A stretch of DNA of 64,000 bases from Telluria mixta. Its GTDB lineage: Bacteria; Pseudomonadota; Gammaproteobacteria; Burkholderiales; Burkholderiaceae_D. The notes beneath the pieces were generated by a model. That model was not told the DNA's origin and did no database searches. It saw only the letters and a program-made list of their open reading frames with translations. The stretch is from assembly GCF_029223865.1 (NCBI RefSeq), contig NZ_CP119520.1, positions 1,550,001 to 1,614,000 on the forward strand, given 5' to 3'. Shown here in pieces: positions 9,059-19,256 of this stretch (position 1 is its first letter; every line of letters begins with the position of its first letter). The position numbers and the translations under genes were made by a program.

Positions 9059-10198
9059 TCAGAACGTATCGAGCGAATAGATGCGCCGGTGTTCCTTGAT
9101 GGCGTACCGGTCCGTCATCCCCGCAATGTAATCCGCAATCTTGCGGGCCTGCTTCATCGTGTCGCCGGAGTCCACCTGGTAATCCGGCGGCAGCAGCACG
9201 GGATCGGTCATGAAGGCGTCGAACAGCTCGTGCACGATGCGGCTCGCCTTCACGCGCATGCGGTTCACCTGGTAGTGACGGTACAGATTCGCGTGCAGGA
9301 AGCGCTTCAGCGCCGTCGTCTCCTCGCGCATCTTCTGCGAGAAGCGGATCAGAGGCGGACCGGCGCGCACGTCCTCGATGCTTTGCGGCGCCGCGTCGGC
9401 CAGCAGCTCGGCCGACGTCGCAGCCAGGTCGGCCGTCATCGCCGTGATCATCAGGCGGATCGTCTCGTACAGCTCGCGCCGTCCCTGCAGGCCGGGGTAT
9501 TGCTGGACCACTTCGCGGTGCAGGCGGGCGAACAGGTCCACCTCTTCCATCTGCTTCATCGTGAGCAGGCCCGAACGCAGGCCGTCGTCGATGTCGTGGT
9601 TGTTGTACGCGATTTCGTCGGCCAGGTTCGTCAGCTGCGCTTCCAGGCTCGGTTGCGTCCTGTCGATGAAGCGCTGGCCGAGTTCTCCCAGCTGGCGCGC
9701 ATTCGTCAGCGAGCAGTGTTTCAGGATGCCTTCGCGGGTCTCGAACGTGAGGTTCAGGCCGTCGAAAGCGCCGTAGTGTTCTTCGAGATGGTCGACGACG
9801 CGCAGGCTTTGCAGGTTGTGCTCGAAGCCGCCGTAGTCCTTCATGCAGTCGTTCAGCACGTCCTGGCCGACGTGGCCGAATGGCGTGTGGCCGAGGTCGT
9901 GCGCGAGCGCGGTCGCTTCGACGAGGTCTTCGTTCAGGCGCAGGCTGCGCGCCAGGGTGCGCGCGATCTGCGCGACTTCGATCGAGTGCGTGAGGCGGGT
10001 GCGGAATAAATCTCCCTCGTGATTGAGGAAGACCTGGGTCTTGTATTCGAGCCGGCGGAACGCGGTCGAGTGGATGATGCGGTCGCGGTCGCGCTGGAAT
10101 TCGCTGCGCGAGCCCGGCGACGGTTCCGGATGGCGACGCCCACGGCTCTTCGACGACTGCGCCGCGTAAGGAGCCAGGTGGGCGTCGAAGTCGATCAT
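9059..10198 (-). CDS. dgt: Deoxyguanosinetriphosphate triphosphohydrolase (dGTPase-like)
   Basis: HD-domain phosphohydrolase releasing triphosphate from dNTPs. The 379-aa protein shows [20 protein letters not shown], metal ligand H81, the HD dyad in [13 protein letters not shown] (about 107-119) and NNHDIDDGL. The reading frame is open far upstream of 10198, but the start [10 protein letters not shown] is clear: its ATG overlaps the aroKB stop as ATGA. Length and sequence fit the type-2 dGTPase subgroup common in betaproteobacteria rather than E. coli Dgt. Co-transcribed after aroKB. Confidence 0.94.
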   Translation of the reverse strand: MIDFDAHLAPYAAQSSKSRGRRHPEPSPGSRSEFQRDRDRIIHSTAFRRLEYKTQVFLNHEGDLFRTRLTHSIEVAQIARTLARSLRLNEDLVEATALAHDLGHTPFGHVGQDVLNDCMKDYGGFEHNLQSLRVVDHLEEHYGAFDGLNLTFETREGILKHCSLTNARQLGELGQRFIDRTQPSLEAQLTNLADEIAYNNHDIDDGLRSGLLTMKQMEEVDLFARLHREVVQQYPGLQGRRELYETIRLMITAMTADLAATSAELLADAAPQSIEDVRAGPPLIRFSQKMREETTALKRFLHANLYRHYQVNRMRVKASRIVHELFDAFMTDPVLLPPDYQVDSGDTMKQARKIADYIAGMTDRYAIKEHRRIYSLDTF

Positions 10199-11850
10199 TT
10201 CGTACAGGTCTCCAGCGTAGCGTCCAACAACTCGCGCGGGGCATTGGTGATGCTCGGGCTGCCCAGCGGTTTCAGGAGGATGAACTTGATGGCGCCGCCC
10301 TCGTTCTTCTTGTCGACTTCCATCAGCTCGATCCAGCGCTCGTTGCCCAGGTCCGGCGCGACGACCGGCAGCCCGGCCGCCTTCACCAGCGCGCGCACGC
10401 GGTCGACCGCGGCGTCGTCGATGAGGTTCAAACGGCGCGACAGGTCGGCCGCCATCACCATGCCGCAGCCGACGGCTTCGCCGTGCAGCCAGGCGCCATA
10501 GCCCAGGCCCGCTTCGATGGCGTGGCCGAACGTGTGGCCGAAGTTCAGCACCGCGCGCAGGCCGCCTTCGCGCTCGTCGCGGGCGACGACGTCCGCCTTG
10601 ATCTCGCACGAGCGCGCGATCGCGTGCGCGAGGGCCGCGTGGTCGCGTGCCACCAGTTTCTCGATGTTCGCCTCGATCCAGTCGAAGAAACCGGCGTCGA
10701 GGATGGCGCCGTGCTTGATGACTTCCGCGAGGCCGGCCGACAGTTCGCGGTCCGGCAGCGTGTCGAGCGTGGCGGTGTCCGCGATCACGGCGCGCGGCTG
10801 GTAGAACGCGCCGATCATGTTCTTGCCCAGCGGGTGGTTGATGCCCGTCTTGCCGCCCACGGAGGAATCGACCTGCGCCAGCAAGGTGGTCGGGATCTGC
10901 ACGAACGGCACGCCGCGCATGTAGGTCGCGGCCGCGAAACCGGTCATGTCGCCGATCACGCCGCCGCCCAGCGCCACGAGCGTCGTCTTGCGGTCGCATT
11001 TATTCGCCAGCAGCGCGTCGAACACCTCGTTCAGGCTCTCCCAGTTCTTGAACTCTTCGCCGTCGCGCAGGATGATGGGCACGACCTCGCGCCCGGCCGC
11101 GCGCAGCGGGGCGGCAACCTTGTCCAGGTACAGCGGCGCGACCGTCGTGTTGGTGACGATGGCCACCTTGCCGCTGCCGCCGATGTGGCGGTTCAAAAGG
11201 GAAGTATCGTCCAGCAGGCCGCGGCCGATCGCGATCGGATAGCTGCGGTCGCCCAGCTCGACGTTAAGAGAGATGCATGCCTGTTCGTTCATTGTCGTCT
11301 TTGCGTTGGCCAGCTCGCGTGCGGCGTTGTCCGCCTCGAGCTGGTCCAGGATTGTCTGAACCATCGATTGTACGTTAGGTCGGCCCGTGTCGATGACCAT
11401 GTCGGCGATCTCGCGGTACAGCGGCTCGCGCTGCGCGGTCAGGTCTTCCAGCTTCTTGCGCGGGTCGGCCGTCTGCAGCAGCGGGCGGTTCTTGTCGTGC
11501 GCCGTGCGCGCCAGGATGCTGGAGACGCTCGCGCGCAGGTAGATCACGGTGCCCCGCTCCGCCAGCAGCGCGCGGCTGGTCGCGTTCAGCACGGCGCCGC
11601 CACCGGTCGCCAGCACGATGCCGTTCTGCGCGGTGAGTTCGCGGATCACGTCGGCTTCGCGGCGGCGGAAGCTGGCCTCGCCCTCGATCTCGAAGATCCA
11701 TGGAATCGTGGCGCCCGTACGCGCTTCGATCTCATGGTCGGAATCGATGAAGGTCATGTCCAGGCGCCGCGCCAGCAGGCGGCCGATGGTGGTCTTGCCG
11801 GCCCCCATCAGGCCGACGAGGAAGATGTTGTTGTTCTTACAGTCAGACAC
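10195..11850 (-). CDS. aroKB: Fused shikimate kinase / 3-dehydroquinate synthase
   Basis: A single open frame of 551 codons holds two shikimate-pathway enzymes that are normally separate. Residues 1-175 are AroK: Walker [10 protein letters not shown] (13-21), the shikimate-binding DSDHEIE and the ATGGGAV glycine motif. Residues 187-551 are Aro[35 protein letters not shown] and [11 protein letters not shown]. No stop separates them. An in-frame ATG at 11292 (residue 187) sits exactly where free AroB would begin but has no clear ribosome site, so free AroB might also be made by internal initiation. The gene overlaps dgt by 4 bases and is separated from the upstream pil genes by a terminator. 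Confidence 0.95.
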   Translation of the reverse strand: MSDCKNNNIFLVGLMGAGKTTIGRLLARRLDMTFIDSDHEIEARTGATIPWIFEIEGEASFRRREADVIRELTAQNGIVLATGGGAVLNATSRALLAERGTVIYLRASVSSILARTAHDKNRPLLQTADPRKKLEDLTAQREPLYREIADMVIDTGRPNVQSMVQTILDQLEADNAARELANAKTTMNEQACISLNVELGDRSYPIAIGRGLLDDTSLLNRHIGGSGKVAIVTNTTVAPLYLDKVAAPLRAAGREVVPIILRDGEEFKNWESLNEVFDALLANKCDRKTTLVALGGGVIGDMTGFAAATYMRGVPFVQIPTTLLAQVDSSVGGKTGINHPLGKNMIGAFYQPRAVIADTATLDTLPDRELSAGLAEVIKHGAILDAGFFDWIEANIEKLVARDHAALAHAIARSCEIKADVVARDEREGGLRAVLNFGHTFGHAIEAGLGYGAWLHGEAVGCGMVMAADLSRRLNLIDDAAVDRVRALVKAAGLPVVAPDLGNERWIELMEVDKKNEGGAIKFILLKPLGSPSITNAPRELLDATLETCTK

Positions 11851-11862
11851 GTGTACGCGTTC

Positions 11863-11892
11863 AAATAAAAACGGCCAGGTAATCCCTGGCCG
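11863..11892 (-). terminator. Intrinsic terminator between Big-1 lipoprotein gene and aroKB
   Basis: Stem CGGCCAGG/CCTGGCCG (11872-11879 with 11885-11892), 5-base loop, followed on the minus strand by TTTTTATTT. It would end the pilMNOPQ-lipoprotein transcript, so aroKB-dgt needs its own promoter or read-through. Strong stem and clear T run. Confidence 0.88.
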
Positions 11893-11924
11893 CTTTGTTG
11901 CAATCGGGCATCCCTTAAGAAAAC

Positions 11925-13886
11925 TTATGGGCAGGTGAACGACAGTTTAAACGGAATACTGGTTACGGAGCCAGCGGGCGTCGTGACCGTGACGTTGAAG
12001 GTGGCCGTGGACGGACCCGTGCAATTGGTCGGGTTCGTGCTGCCGACGCTGAACAGGTGCGTGTAGCCCTGCGCGATGCTGCCCACCGTCAGGCCGGTCG
12101 GATCGTCGACGGCACTGTTCGTGTGCGGCGCGACGTTCGGCACCGTGGCGGGAACGACCGGCGCGGCGGTGCCGTTCAGCATGCTCGTGATCGCGACCGT
12201 GGAATTGGCCGGCATCGGGTTGTTGTTCACGTCGTTGAACTGCAGCCGGAAGCTCTTGGTCGCGCTGGACGGGAGCGTGCCCAGGTCGACCGTGCCGCCC
12301 GCGAGCGGCGTGGCGCTGCCGTCCATGTAGACGGATTTGACGGCGCTGCCGCTCATGAAGATCGCGGTGCGGGCGTAGACCGTATTGGTGCCGTCCGTCG
12401 AGCTGGCGCAGATCGTGGCCAGGCCGGGGCGCGTCGCGTCCGGCGTGACGGCGTTGCACGGCGTGTGCGGCGTGCCCGGGATCGCCACGCGCGGCGCCTG
12501 GGTGCGGAACGCCACCGAGCACACGCCGTTGACGGTGTTGCAGCCGCCCTTGTCGGACGAGCCGATGGCGCCCATGTTCGTCTGGAACACGACCGGCGTG
12601 CCGTCCGGGACCGGATTGCCGAAGGCATCGGCCACCATCACCTGCACGGTCGTGGCGGCCGGGTTGTCCACGCTCCAGCCCTCGACGTTGAACGAGCCCG
12701 AGCTCAGCGAGAACGCGCGCTGCGCCGGCAGGCCGGTCGTCACGACGATCGAATCGGACAGGGTCGAGATGTCCGGACCGCCGTTGGTGCCGGTGCCCTT
12801 CAGCGTGGCCTGGACACGGAACGACATCGGCGTCGCGCCCGAGTTGACCGTCGTGACCACGCTGCCGGTGGCGTCGGTCGTGTCGCTCGCCTTGTTGATG
12901 ACGACGTCGGCGCCCGCGGGAACGGGCGTGAAATCCACGCGCTGGCCGGCCAGCGGGTTGCCGAAGATGTCGACGACCTTGTACGTCAGGATCGCGGTCT
13001 CGGTGCGGCCGTTGCCGCCGTTGCCGCGCACGACGATCGACTGGGTGGTCGGCGTCGCGCCCACGAACTGCACCGACGCGGCGGCCGGCGGCGCGATCGT
13101 CAGCGTGGCCGATGCCGACCGGGAGACGCCGGCGGCGGACACGGTGATGGTGTCGTTGTTGGCGCAGCCCTTGTCGCGGTAGACCGTCTGCACGGTGCCG
13201 TTATTGGTCGGCACGGTCGCGGCCAGCGTCGCCTTGCCGGCCGTGACGCAGGCCGAGCTGAAGCTCACGTTGACCTGCTGTTCGGTGTACTTGCTGGTGC
13301 CGTTCAGCACGTCGACCGACAGCACGGTCGACCCGTACGCCTGAATATTGGCCGGGCTGGCGGACAGCGTGCCGAAGGTCAGCGTGGTGGCGCCGACGGA
13401 ATAGTTCGCCGTGCCGCTCGCGGTCGTGCCGGCCACGTCCGACGTGGCGGTCACGGTGCCCGCACCGCCCGCGGCCAGGCTCGCGGCGCGCATGCTGACC
13501 ATGGCGACGCCGTTGACGTCGGTAAGCGCGGTGCCCGCCGTCGGCGAGAACACGGCCAGCGCGTTGTCGGTGGCGAAGGTGACGATCGCGTTCGGTACGG
13601 GTTTCTTGTTCGCGTCCAGCACGGTCGCCTTGACGGTCAGCGGCGTGGCGCCGGTCAGCGCATTGCTCGACGCGCCGGCCGCGTTCGTGAAGCCCACGGA
13701 GACGGTCGGCGCCGCGGGCGTCGTCGTACCGCCGGTGCCGGTGCCGCTGCCGCCGGAACCGGTCGATCCCGTCGTCGCGCCCGGATTGCCGCCGCCGCCG
13801 CCGCACGCGGTCAGCACCATGGCCATCAGCAGGCCGGCTACGCGCACGCCATGGCGCGCCGCGGATTCATTCTTGAAGTGGTTCAT
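11925..13886 (-). CDS. Big-1/invasin-type Ig-like repeat lipoprotein
   Basis: A 653-aa exported lipoprotein: signal [11 protein letters not shown] with lipobox LTAC (Cys about residue 28), then a flexible Gly/Ser/Thr-rich linker to about residue 55 and several Big-1-like immunoglobulin domains. Repeated phrases such as [35 protein letters not shown] and [18 protein letters not shown] mark successive domains. Paired cysteines in the second half suggest disulphides. It begins 35 bp after pilQ and ends at a terminator, so it is probably the last gene of the pil operon. A role as a surface or periplasmic pilus-associated or adhesive protein is inference from position and domain type. Confidence 0.85.
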   Translation of the reverse strand: MNHFKNESAARHGVRVAGLLMAMVLTACGGGGGNPGATTGSTGSGGSGTGTGGTTTPAAPTVSVGFTNAAGASSNALTGATPLTVKATVLDANKKPVPNAIVTFATDNALAVFSPTAGTALTDVNGVAMVSMRAASLAAGGAGTVTATSDVAGTTASGTANYSVGATTLTFGTLSASPANIQAYGSTVLSVDVLNGTSKYTEQQVNVSFSSACVTAGKATLAATVPTNNGTVQTVYRDKGCANNDTITVSAAGVSRSASATLTIAPPAAASVQFVGATPTTQSIVVRGNGGNGRTETAILTYKVVDIFGNPLAGQRVDFTPVPAGADVVINKASDTTDATGSVVTTVNSGATPMSFRVQATLKGTGTNGGPDISTLSDSIVVTTGLPAQRAFSLSSGSFNVEGWSVDNPAATTVQVMVADAFGNPVPDGTPVVFQTNMGAIGSSDKGGCNTVNGVCSVAFRTQAPRVAIPGTPHTPCNAVTPDATRPGLATICASSTDGTNTVYARTAIFMSGSAVKSVYMDGSATPLAGGTVDLGTLPSSATKSFRLQFNDVNNNPMPANSTVAITSMLNGTAAPVVPATVPNVAPHTNSAVDDPTGLTVGSIAQGYTHLFSVGSTNPTNCTGPSTATFNVTVTTPAGSVTSIPFKLSFTCP

Positions 13887-13920
13887 GTCTTTGCTTCTTG
13901 TTGTCTTGTTATTTACTCTG

Positions 13921-16074
13921 TCAATGCCCGTTCTGCAGGCGCTCGGCCACGATCTTCGGCGTGATGAAGACGAGCAGCTCGGTCTTGCTGTGCTCGCGCG
14001 ACGTCGACTTGAACAGGTTGCCCACGACCGGGATGTCGCCGATCAGCGGCACCTTGTTGTCGCTGCGGGTCTCGGTCATCTGGTAGATGCCGCCCAGGAC
14101 CACCGTGCCGCCGTTCTCGACCATCACCTTGGTCTTCACGTGCTGCGTGTTGATGGCGAAGCCCGACGCGGTCGACTCGCCCTTCGAATCCTTGGCCACG
14201 TCCACGTCCAGCACGACGTTGCCGTCCGGCGTGATCTGCGGCGTGACTTCCAGCTTCAGGTTCGCCTTCTTGAACGTGACCGACGTGGCGCCGCTGCTCG
14301 TGGCCTGCTGGTACGGCAGCTCGACACCCTGCTCGATGATGGCCGGGACGTTGTCCTCGGTGACCACACGCGGGCTGGAGATGATCTTGCCCTTGCCGTC
14401 CGCTTCCAGCGCGGACAGCTCCAGGTTGAGGAAGCGGTTCGCGGCCGACGAGAACAGCGAGAACGCGATCGACGGCGCGTTCGTGCCGTTGATGCCGGAC
14501 GCCGGCAGGTTCACGAGGGTGCTGTTGGTGTAGCCGTCGCCCTTGTCCGGTGTCTGGCCCGTGATCTGGCCCACGCCCGTCATGTTGCCGCCGATGGCCA
14601 CGCGCTGGTTGCCGCTGACCTGGTAGCCCGAGTCGCCGCCGCGCAGGTTGCGCAGGTCGGCGAAACCGAGCTTGGCGCCGAGGTTGCGCGAGAAGCCGTC
14701 GTTCGCTTCCACGAGGCGCGCTTCGACGAGCACCTGCTTGGTCGCGATGTCGGTCTTCTGGATCAGCTTGCGGATGTCCTCGATCTTCGACGCGATGTCG
14801 GTCACGAACAACTGGTTCGTGCGCGGGTCGATGATGGCGCTGCCGCGCTTGGACAGCACGCGGTTCTTGCCGCCGCCGTCACTGCTGCCGCCGCCGCCCG
14901 CATCCAGGCCGAACACGGTGCGGAACGCGTCCGCCTTCTGGTAGTTCAGCTGGAAGATCTCGGAGCGCAGCGGTTCCAGGTCGGAGATCTGGGCCTTCTG
15001 CTCGAGCTCCAGTTTTTCCTTGGTCAGCAGTTCTTCCTTCGGCGCGATCCACAACACGTTGCCGTTCTTGCGCATGTCGAGGCCCTTGGCCTGCAGGACG
15101 ACGTCCAGCGCCTGGTCCCACGGCACGTCCTTCAGGCGCAGCGTGAGGTTGCCGGTGACGGAGTCGCTCGTGATGATGTTCAGGCCCGAGATGTCGGCGA
15201 TCGCCTGCAATGCCTGGCGCACCTCGACGTTCTGGAAGTTGAACGACAGCTTCTCGCCGCGGTAGCTCGCGCCGCCTGCGCCGCCGGCCGGCCGGTTCGG
15301 ATCTTCCTTGACGGGCTTGACGTCGATGACGAGCTGGGTGTCGCTCTGGTAGACGGTCTGCTCCCAGTTGCCGTGGGCCTCGACGACCATGTGCGTGTTC
15401 TCGCCGTGCGGCGTCGTCGTGATGCGCGACACGGGCGTGCCGAAGTCGGTCACGTCCAGGCGGCGGCGCAGGGTGGGCGGCACGCCGGTCTTGAGGAAAT
15501 CGACGAGGATCTGGGGGCCGACCTGGCGCACGTCGACGGCGACCTGGCCGTTCGGCAGGTCGACGACGATGCGGCCTTCGCCATTGGTGCCGCGGCGGAA
15601 ATCGAGGTCGCGCAGCAGCGGCACGCTGGCCGGTGCGACGGTCGCCGCGCGGACCGGCTGGCCGGACGCGTCGGCGGCACGCGCGGGCGCGCCCGAGCCT
15701 TCGACGGTGACGACGACGTCCTTGCCGTCGATGACGGCGGCGTAGCCCAGCACGCGCTTGAGGTTCAGCACGAGGCGCGTGCGTTCGCCCGCCTGCACGA
15801 CGTTCACGCCGCGCACGTCGCCCAGGTTGATGTCCTGGACAGTCTTGCCGGTGGCGTTGGCGGTGGCGCCGAAATCGAGCGCGATGCGGGCCGGACTGGT
15901 GATCGAAAAGCCAATCGGCAGCTGCTTCGGCGGCGCCTTCATGCCCACGCGGATGACGACGTCGCCGCCCTGCTGGTTGGCGCTGATCGACTCGATCGCG
16001 TTGTCCTGGGCCCAGGCGCAGACCGTGGCCAGTGCCAGCAGCATGCCGCCTGCGGCGGAAAGGAATCGGGTCAT
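13921..16074 (-). CDS. pilQ: Type IV pilus secretin
   Basis: Outer-membrane secretin ring through which type IV pili are extruded. The 717-aa protein has a Sec signal (MTRFLSAAGGMLLALATVCAWA), AMIN domains in the first 280 residues, an STN/N0 domain (FNFQNVEVRQALQAIADISG), N1, and the secretin core including ISSPRVVTEDNVPA and VPLIGDIPVVGNLFKS, followed by LLVFITPKIV. Last of the pilMNOPQ block; its start overlaps the pilP stop by 4 bases. Confidence 0.97.
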   Translation of the reverse strand: MTRFLSAAGGMLLALATVCAWAQDNAIESISANQQGGDVVIRVGMKAPPKQLPIGFSITSPARIALDFGATANATGKTVQDINLGDVRGVNVVQAGERTRLVLNLKRVLGYAAVIDGKDVVVTVEGSGAPARAADASGQPVRAATVAPASVPLLRDLDFRRGTNGEGRIVVDLPNGQVAVDVRQVGPQILVDFLKTGVPPTLRRRLDVTDFGTPVSRITTTPHGENTHMVVEAHGNWEQTVYQSDTQLVIDVKPVKEDPNRPAGGAGGASYRGEKLSFNFQNVEVRQALQAIADISGLNIITSDSVTGNLTLRLKDVPWDQALDVVLQAKGLDMRKNGNVLWIAPKEELLTKEKLELEQKAQISDLEPLRSEIFQLNYQKADAFRTVFGLDAGGGGSSDGGGKNRVLSKRGSAIIDPRTNQLFVTDIASKIEDIRKLIQKTDIATKQVLVEARLVEANDGFSRNLGAKLGFADLRNLRGGDSGYQVSGNQRVAIGGNMTGVGQITGQTPDKGDGYTNSTLVNLPASGINGTNAPSIAFSLFSSAANRFLNLELSALEADGKGKIISSPRVVTEDNVPAIIEQGVELPYQQATSSGATSVTFKKANLKLEVTPQITPDGNVVLDVDVAKDSKGESTASGFAINTQHVKTKVMVENGGTVVLGGIYQMTETRSDNKVPLIGDIPVVGNLFKSTSREHSKTELLVFITPKIVAERLQNGH

Positions 16075-16610
16075 TTACGGTTCTCCTTGGTTTGCAGCTC
16101 CAGCTTCGTCACGCGTTGCGTCCATTCGCCGGCCGCGTCCTGCACCACTTCGCGGATGTCGACGGCGTCCTCGCTCACGTGCGTCACGACGCCGAAGTTC
16201 TGGCCGATGCGCTGGCCGGCTTTCACCTGGTGCAGCGAGCGTTCGACCTGCAGCAGCGCGTAGCGCGTGCCGCCCTTCTCCATCATGCCGACCATTTGCA
16301 TGGTGTCGAGCGGGAAGGTCTCCAGCAGTTCGCGCGGGCGCTGCAGGTCGGGCTGGTTGGGGTTGTTCGAGGTCGCGGCGGCGCGGGCCAGTTCGCCCAG
16401 CAGCTTGCTCGGTTCGAACGGGTCGACGGCATCCTTCGCGCCATACGCGTAAGGCAGAAAATCCTTGGGCTCGGGCAGTGGCTTCACGGCGGGCCGCGTG
16501 TCGCGCTTGACCTGCTCCATCCAGTCGCGCACCTCGCGCACGTCGGAATCGCCGCAGCCGGCCAGCAGTGTGGTCGCCATCAGGGCGCCGATCGCGATGC
16601 GCGCGCTCAT
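16071..16610 (-). CDS. pilP: Type IV pilus assembly lipoprotein PilP
   Basis: Inner-membrane lipoprotein linking the PilNO complex to PilQ in the periplasm. The 179-aa sequence has lipobox LLAGC (Cys 19), then a PilP domain (AVDPFEPSKL, RYALLQVERSLHQVKAGQRIGQNFG). The start ATG at 16610 was chosen because it gives the lipoprotein signal and overlaps the pilO stop as ATGA; the open frame extends further upstream without meaning. Confidence 0.95.
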   Translation of the reverse strand: MSARIAIGALMATTLLAGCGDSDVREVRDWMEQVKRDTRPAVKPLPEPKDFLPYAYGAKDAVDPFEPSKLLGELARAAATSNNPNQPDLQRPRELLETFPLDTMQMVGMMEKGGTRYALLQVERSLHQVKAGQRIGQNFGVVTHVSEDAVDIREVVQDAAGEWTQRVTKLELQTKENRK

Positions 16611-17275
16611 GCCTTCTCCTTCTTGGCGTTCTTCTTCGCCTTGCGGGCCTTGGCCTGCGCGTCCAGTTCTTCCTGGTCGAGGTAGCGGAAGGTCTTGGCG
16701 ATGGCGTCCAGCGACAGCGTGCCGTCCTTGCCGGCGGTGAGCGCCAGGTTGTTCAGGGTGACGATGCGGGGCATCTTGGCCATGTCGGCCGCGAATTCGC
16801 CGATGTCGTGGTAGTGGCCCGTGACCTTGATGTCGATCGGCAGCTCGGCGTAGTAATCCTTGACGACGACCTGGCCCGGCTTGAACAGTTCGAACTGCAG
16901 GCCGCGGCCGATACCGGCCTGGTTGATGTCGGACAGCAGCGCGGCCATCTCGGCCTTGCTCGGCAACTGCTTCTCGAGACGTTCGACGTAGCGGTTCACC
17001 TGCTGCTGCTGGGCTTCCAGCGCGTCCAGGTTGATCGCCTGCGCCATCTTGGCCTTGTAGTCGTCGCGCAGCTTGAGTTCCTGCGCGGCCAGGACGTCCT
17101 GTTCCTCGAACTGGCCACTCCAGTAAAAGAAGTAGCCGAGGCCGAGGACGGCCGCCATCACGCCGGCCGCGCACAACAAGCGCGGCGCCAGCGGCCACAG
17201 GCCGGGATGGCGTCCCTGCAGGCCCTCGAACTGGGATGCCAGGTCGGCGAAAGACTGTTTCAGATCGATGTTCAT
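16607..17275 (-). CDS. pilO: Type IV pilus assembly protein PilO
   Basis: Bitopic inner-membrane protein that pairs with PilN in the alignment subcomplex. 222 aa: short cytoplasmic start, one transmembrane helix (about residues 33-52), coiled coil (QQQVNRYVERLEKQLPSKAEM), then a ferredoxin-like periplasmic domain (PIDIKVTGHYHDIGEFAADM). The C-terminal tail is lysine-rich (ARKAKKNAKKEKA), longer than in many homologues. Overlaps both neighbours by 4 bases. Confidence 0.95.
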   Translation of the reverse strand: MNIDLKQSFADLASQFEGLQGRHPGLWPLAPRLLCAAGVMAAVLGLGYFFYWSGQFEEQDVLAAQELKLRDDYKAKMAQAINLDALEAQQQQVNRYVERLEKQLPSKAEMAALLSDINQAGIGRGLQFELFKPGQVVVKDYYAELPIDIKVTGHYHDIGEFAADMAKMPRIVTLNNLALTAGKDGTLSLDAIAKTFRYLDQEELDAQAKARKAKKNAKKEKA

Positions 17276-17886
17276 GACTTGGTGCCGCCTGGTTTGGTCG
17301 TCGACGGCTTGGCATCGTCTTCATCCACACGGGCGCGCTTGATGGCGACGTTCAACGTGAATTCGACGACCTTGCGACCGGTCTTGCTCTGCGCGAGCGG
17401 GACCGCGCGCACCTCGGTCAGGTCCGGGCGCTCCAGCCACGGCGAACTGCCGGACAGGTTGCGCAGCAGCTCCGCCACGCGCTCCTGCGACTGCGCGTAG
17501 CCATTCAGCAGCACGCGCTGGCCATCCTGCTTGAAGCTCTTCAGGTACACGCCTTCCGGCGTCTGGCGCACCAGTTCGTCGAGCAGGTACACGGGCTGGT
17601 TGCGGTCGCCCTGCAAGTCTTCGACGGCCTGCTGGCGCGCCTTCAGCGCCTCGATCTCGGCCTTCAGGCTGGCGATCTTGCTGATCTTCTTGTCCAGTTC
17701 CGCGTTGGCGTTCTTGAGCACCAGGTTGCGTTCGTTCTGCGTCGCGATGCGGCTCGCGTTGTACGCGCCCACGAGCAGCACGAGCGCGACGCCGGCCAGG
17801 CCACCCAGCGCCATCAGCGCGACGAACGCGGTCTGTTTCTGCTTGCGCTTCGCTTCCCGGTGCGGGAGCAGGTTAATGCGGATCAT
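17272..17886 (-). CDS. pilN: Type IV pilus assembly protein PilN
   Basis: Inner-membrane partner of PilO; its cytoplasmic N-terminus binds PilM. 204 aa beginning MIRINLLPHREAKRKQK, the conserved INLLP motif that docks into PilM, followed by a transmembrane helix (about 22-43) and coiled coil plus a small periplasmic domain. Start overlaps the pilM stop by one base, so expression is translationally coupled. Confidence 0.97.
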   Translation of the reverse strand: MIRINLLPHREAKRKQKQTAFVALMALGGLAGVALVLLVGAYNASRIATQNERNLVLKNANAELDKKISKIASLKAEIEALKARQQAVEDLQGDRNQPVYLLDELVRQTPEGVYLKSFKQDGQRVLLNGYAQSQERVAELLRNLSGSSPWLERPDLTEVRAVPLAQSKTGRKVVEFTLNVAIKRARVDEDDAKPSTTKPGGTKS

Positions 17887-18959
17887 CAGCCGAACCTCCG
17901 CAGTGCCAGGCCGCAGGCGACGAGATAGCCGGGGGCGTCCGTGCGCAGCTGCTGCTCGCGCACGGCGGGGCCCAGCTGCATGCCGAAGAACGGCGCCACG
18001 ACGCTTGTTGCAATGCGCGTGCGGCCCGCGATGATGTCGGGCAGGCCGGGCAACTGGGTGCTGCCGCCGGCCAGGACGATCTGGTCGATGCGCGTGTACG
18101 GCGTCGACGTGTAGAAGAACTGGATCGCGCGCGTGACTTCCAGCGCGGCGTTTTCCAGCCAGGGCGCCAGCAGGTCGGCGCGATAGTTGTCCGGCAGGTC
18201 GCCCGATTTCTTGCGCGTTTCCGCATCCTCGAACGAGAGGCCATAGGCGCGCACGATGTCCTGCGTGAGCTGCACGCCCCCGAACGGCTGCTCGCGCTCG
18301 TAGACGGTCTCGCCGTTCTGCAGCACAGAGACGTGGGTGGCGTTGGCGCCGATCTGGAACAGCGCGACGATGCGGTCCTTCGGGCCCTTGTCGTTGTCGA
18401 GGAGGCGCTGCAGCGCGGCGCGGGCGGCGTACGATTCGATGTCCATCACGGTGGCCGTGAGGCCGGCCGCCTCGGCGATGGCGACGCGGTCCTCGACCTT
18501 TTCGCGGCGCGCGGCGGCCAGCATGACTTCCATGTCCTCCACCGAATTGGCGACCGGGCCGATCACGTCGAAGTCGAGGCTGACCTCGTCCAGCGCGAAC
18601 GGAATGTACTGGCTGGCCTCGGACTCGACCTGCACTTCGAGCTGGTCTTCCGGCAAGCCGGCCGGCAGGATGATCTTCTTGGTGATGACGGCGGCCGGCG
18701 GCATGCCGAGCGCCACGTGCTTGATGCGGGTGCCGCTCTTCTGTACGACGCGGCGCACCGCGTCCGACACCGCCTCGATGTTCTCGATGTTGCCGTCGAC
18801 GACGGCACCGCGCGGCAGCGGTTCCGCCGCATGGCGCTCCAGCCGCAACTCACCCTTGCCGCTGTCCGACAACTCGACCAGGCGCACGCCGGACGTACTG
18901 ATATCGAGCCCGACCAACGGCGGGCTCTTCTGTCCGAACAAGGAACCTAGACTGATCAC
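17886..18959 (-). CDS. pilM: Type IV pilus assembly ATPase-like protein PilM
   Basis: Actin/FtsA-like cytoplasmic protein that binds the PilN tail and ATP. Start is GTG at 18959, giving MISLGSLFGQKSPPLVGLDI (357 aa); a GAGGGAG ribosome site lies 8 bp upstream. The open frame continues to 19172 but the extra residues look non-coding. Actin-fold phosphate motifs LVGLDISTSGVRLVEL and VLAGGSTQLPGLPD are intact. First gene of pilMNOPQ, divergent from ponA as in many proteobacteria. Confidence 0.95.
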   Translation of the reverse strand: MISLGSLFGQKSPPLVGLDISTSGVRLVELSDSGKGELRLERHAAEPLPRGAVVDGNIENIEAVSDAVRRVVQKSGTRIKHVALGMPPAAVITKKIILPAGLPEDQLEVQVESEASQYIPFALDEVSLDFDVIGPVANSVEDMEVMLAAARREKVEDRVAIAEAAGLTATVMDIESYAARAALQRLLDNDKGPKDRIVALFQIGANATHVSVLQNGETVYEREQPFGGVQLTQDIVRAYGLSFEDAETRKKSGDLPDNYRADLLAPWLENAALEVTRAIQFFYTSTPYTRIDQIVLAGGSTQLPGLPDIIAGRTRIATSVVAPFFGMQLGPAVREQQLRTDAPGYLVACGLALRRFG

Positions 18960-19035
18960 GAGCGCACTCCCTCTCTGCTGCTTCTTTGAACGCCCGCTTG
19001 GGGAACGATTGAAATGGTAGAAATAAAGTGCACAT

Positions 19036-19064
19036 ATATCAGGCACCGTATTGAATCGTAGCAA
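19036..19064 (-). promoter_or_regulatory. Candidate pilM operon promoter
   Basis: On the minus strand TTGCTA (19064-19059) and TGATAT (19041-19036) are spaced by 17 bp, about 80 bp upstream of the pilM start. It is a reasonable sigma-70-like match by eye; no start site is known. Confidence 0.45.
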
Positions 19065-19218
19065 TACTGATGTATGAGGACAAGAAATTTCTACACGGGA
19101 ACATAATAGCGCGCAGCGGGAAAACGACACTGTTTTCGCTCTGATATCAATCAATCTTGCCGCTCTTTTCACACCTATTGTTCACTTGTCTAGCCGTGCC
19201 TCAGATACAAGCGTGACT

Positions 19219-19224
19219 TATAAT
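19219..19224 (+). promoter_or_regulatory. Candidate ponA promoter -10 (TATAAT)
   Basis: A perfect TATAAT hexamer 33 bp before the ponA start. No good -35 is present at 16-18 bp. The 18960-19256 pilM-ponA gap otherwise holds AT-rich sequence and no gene that I can see. Confidence 0.5.
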
Positions 19225-19256
19225 GAAATGGATCAATAAAGCGACCGACATTACGC

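Noticed and set aside
10199..10999. Apparent N-terminal extension of dgt into aroKB
   Set aside because: The extra residues are an out-of-frame reading of the AroB domain; the dGTPase N-terminus starts at 10198.
12057..13964. Long Arg-rich open frame opposite the Big-1 lipoprotein gene
   Set aside because: Antisense shadow; no recognisable motif, while the minus-strand frame has a lipobox and Ig-like repeats.
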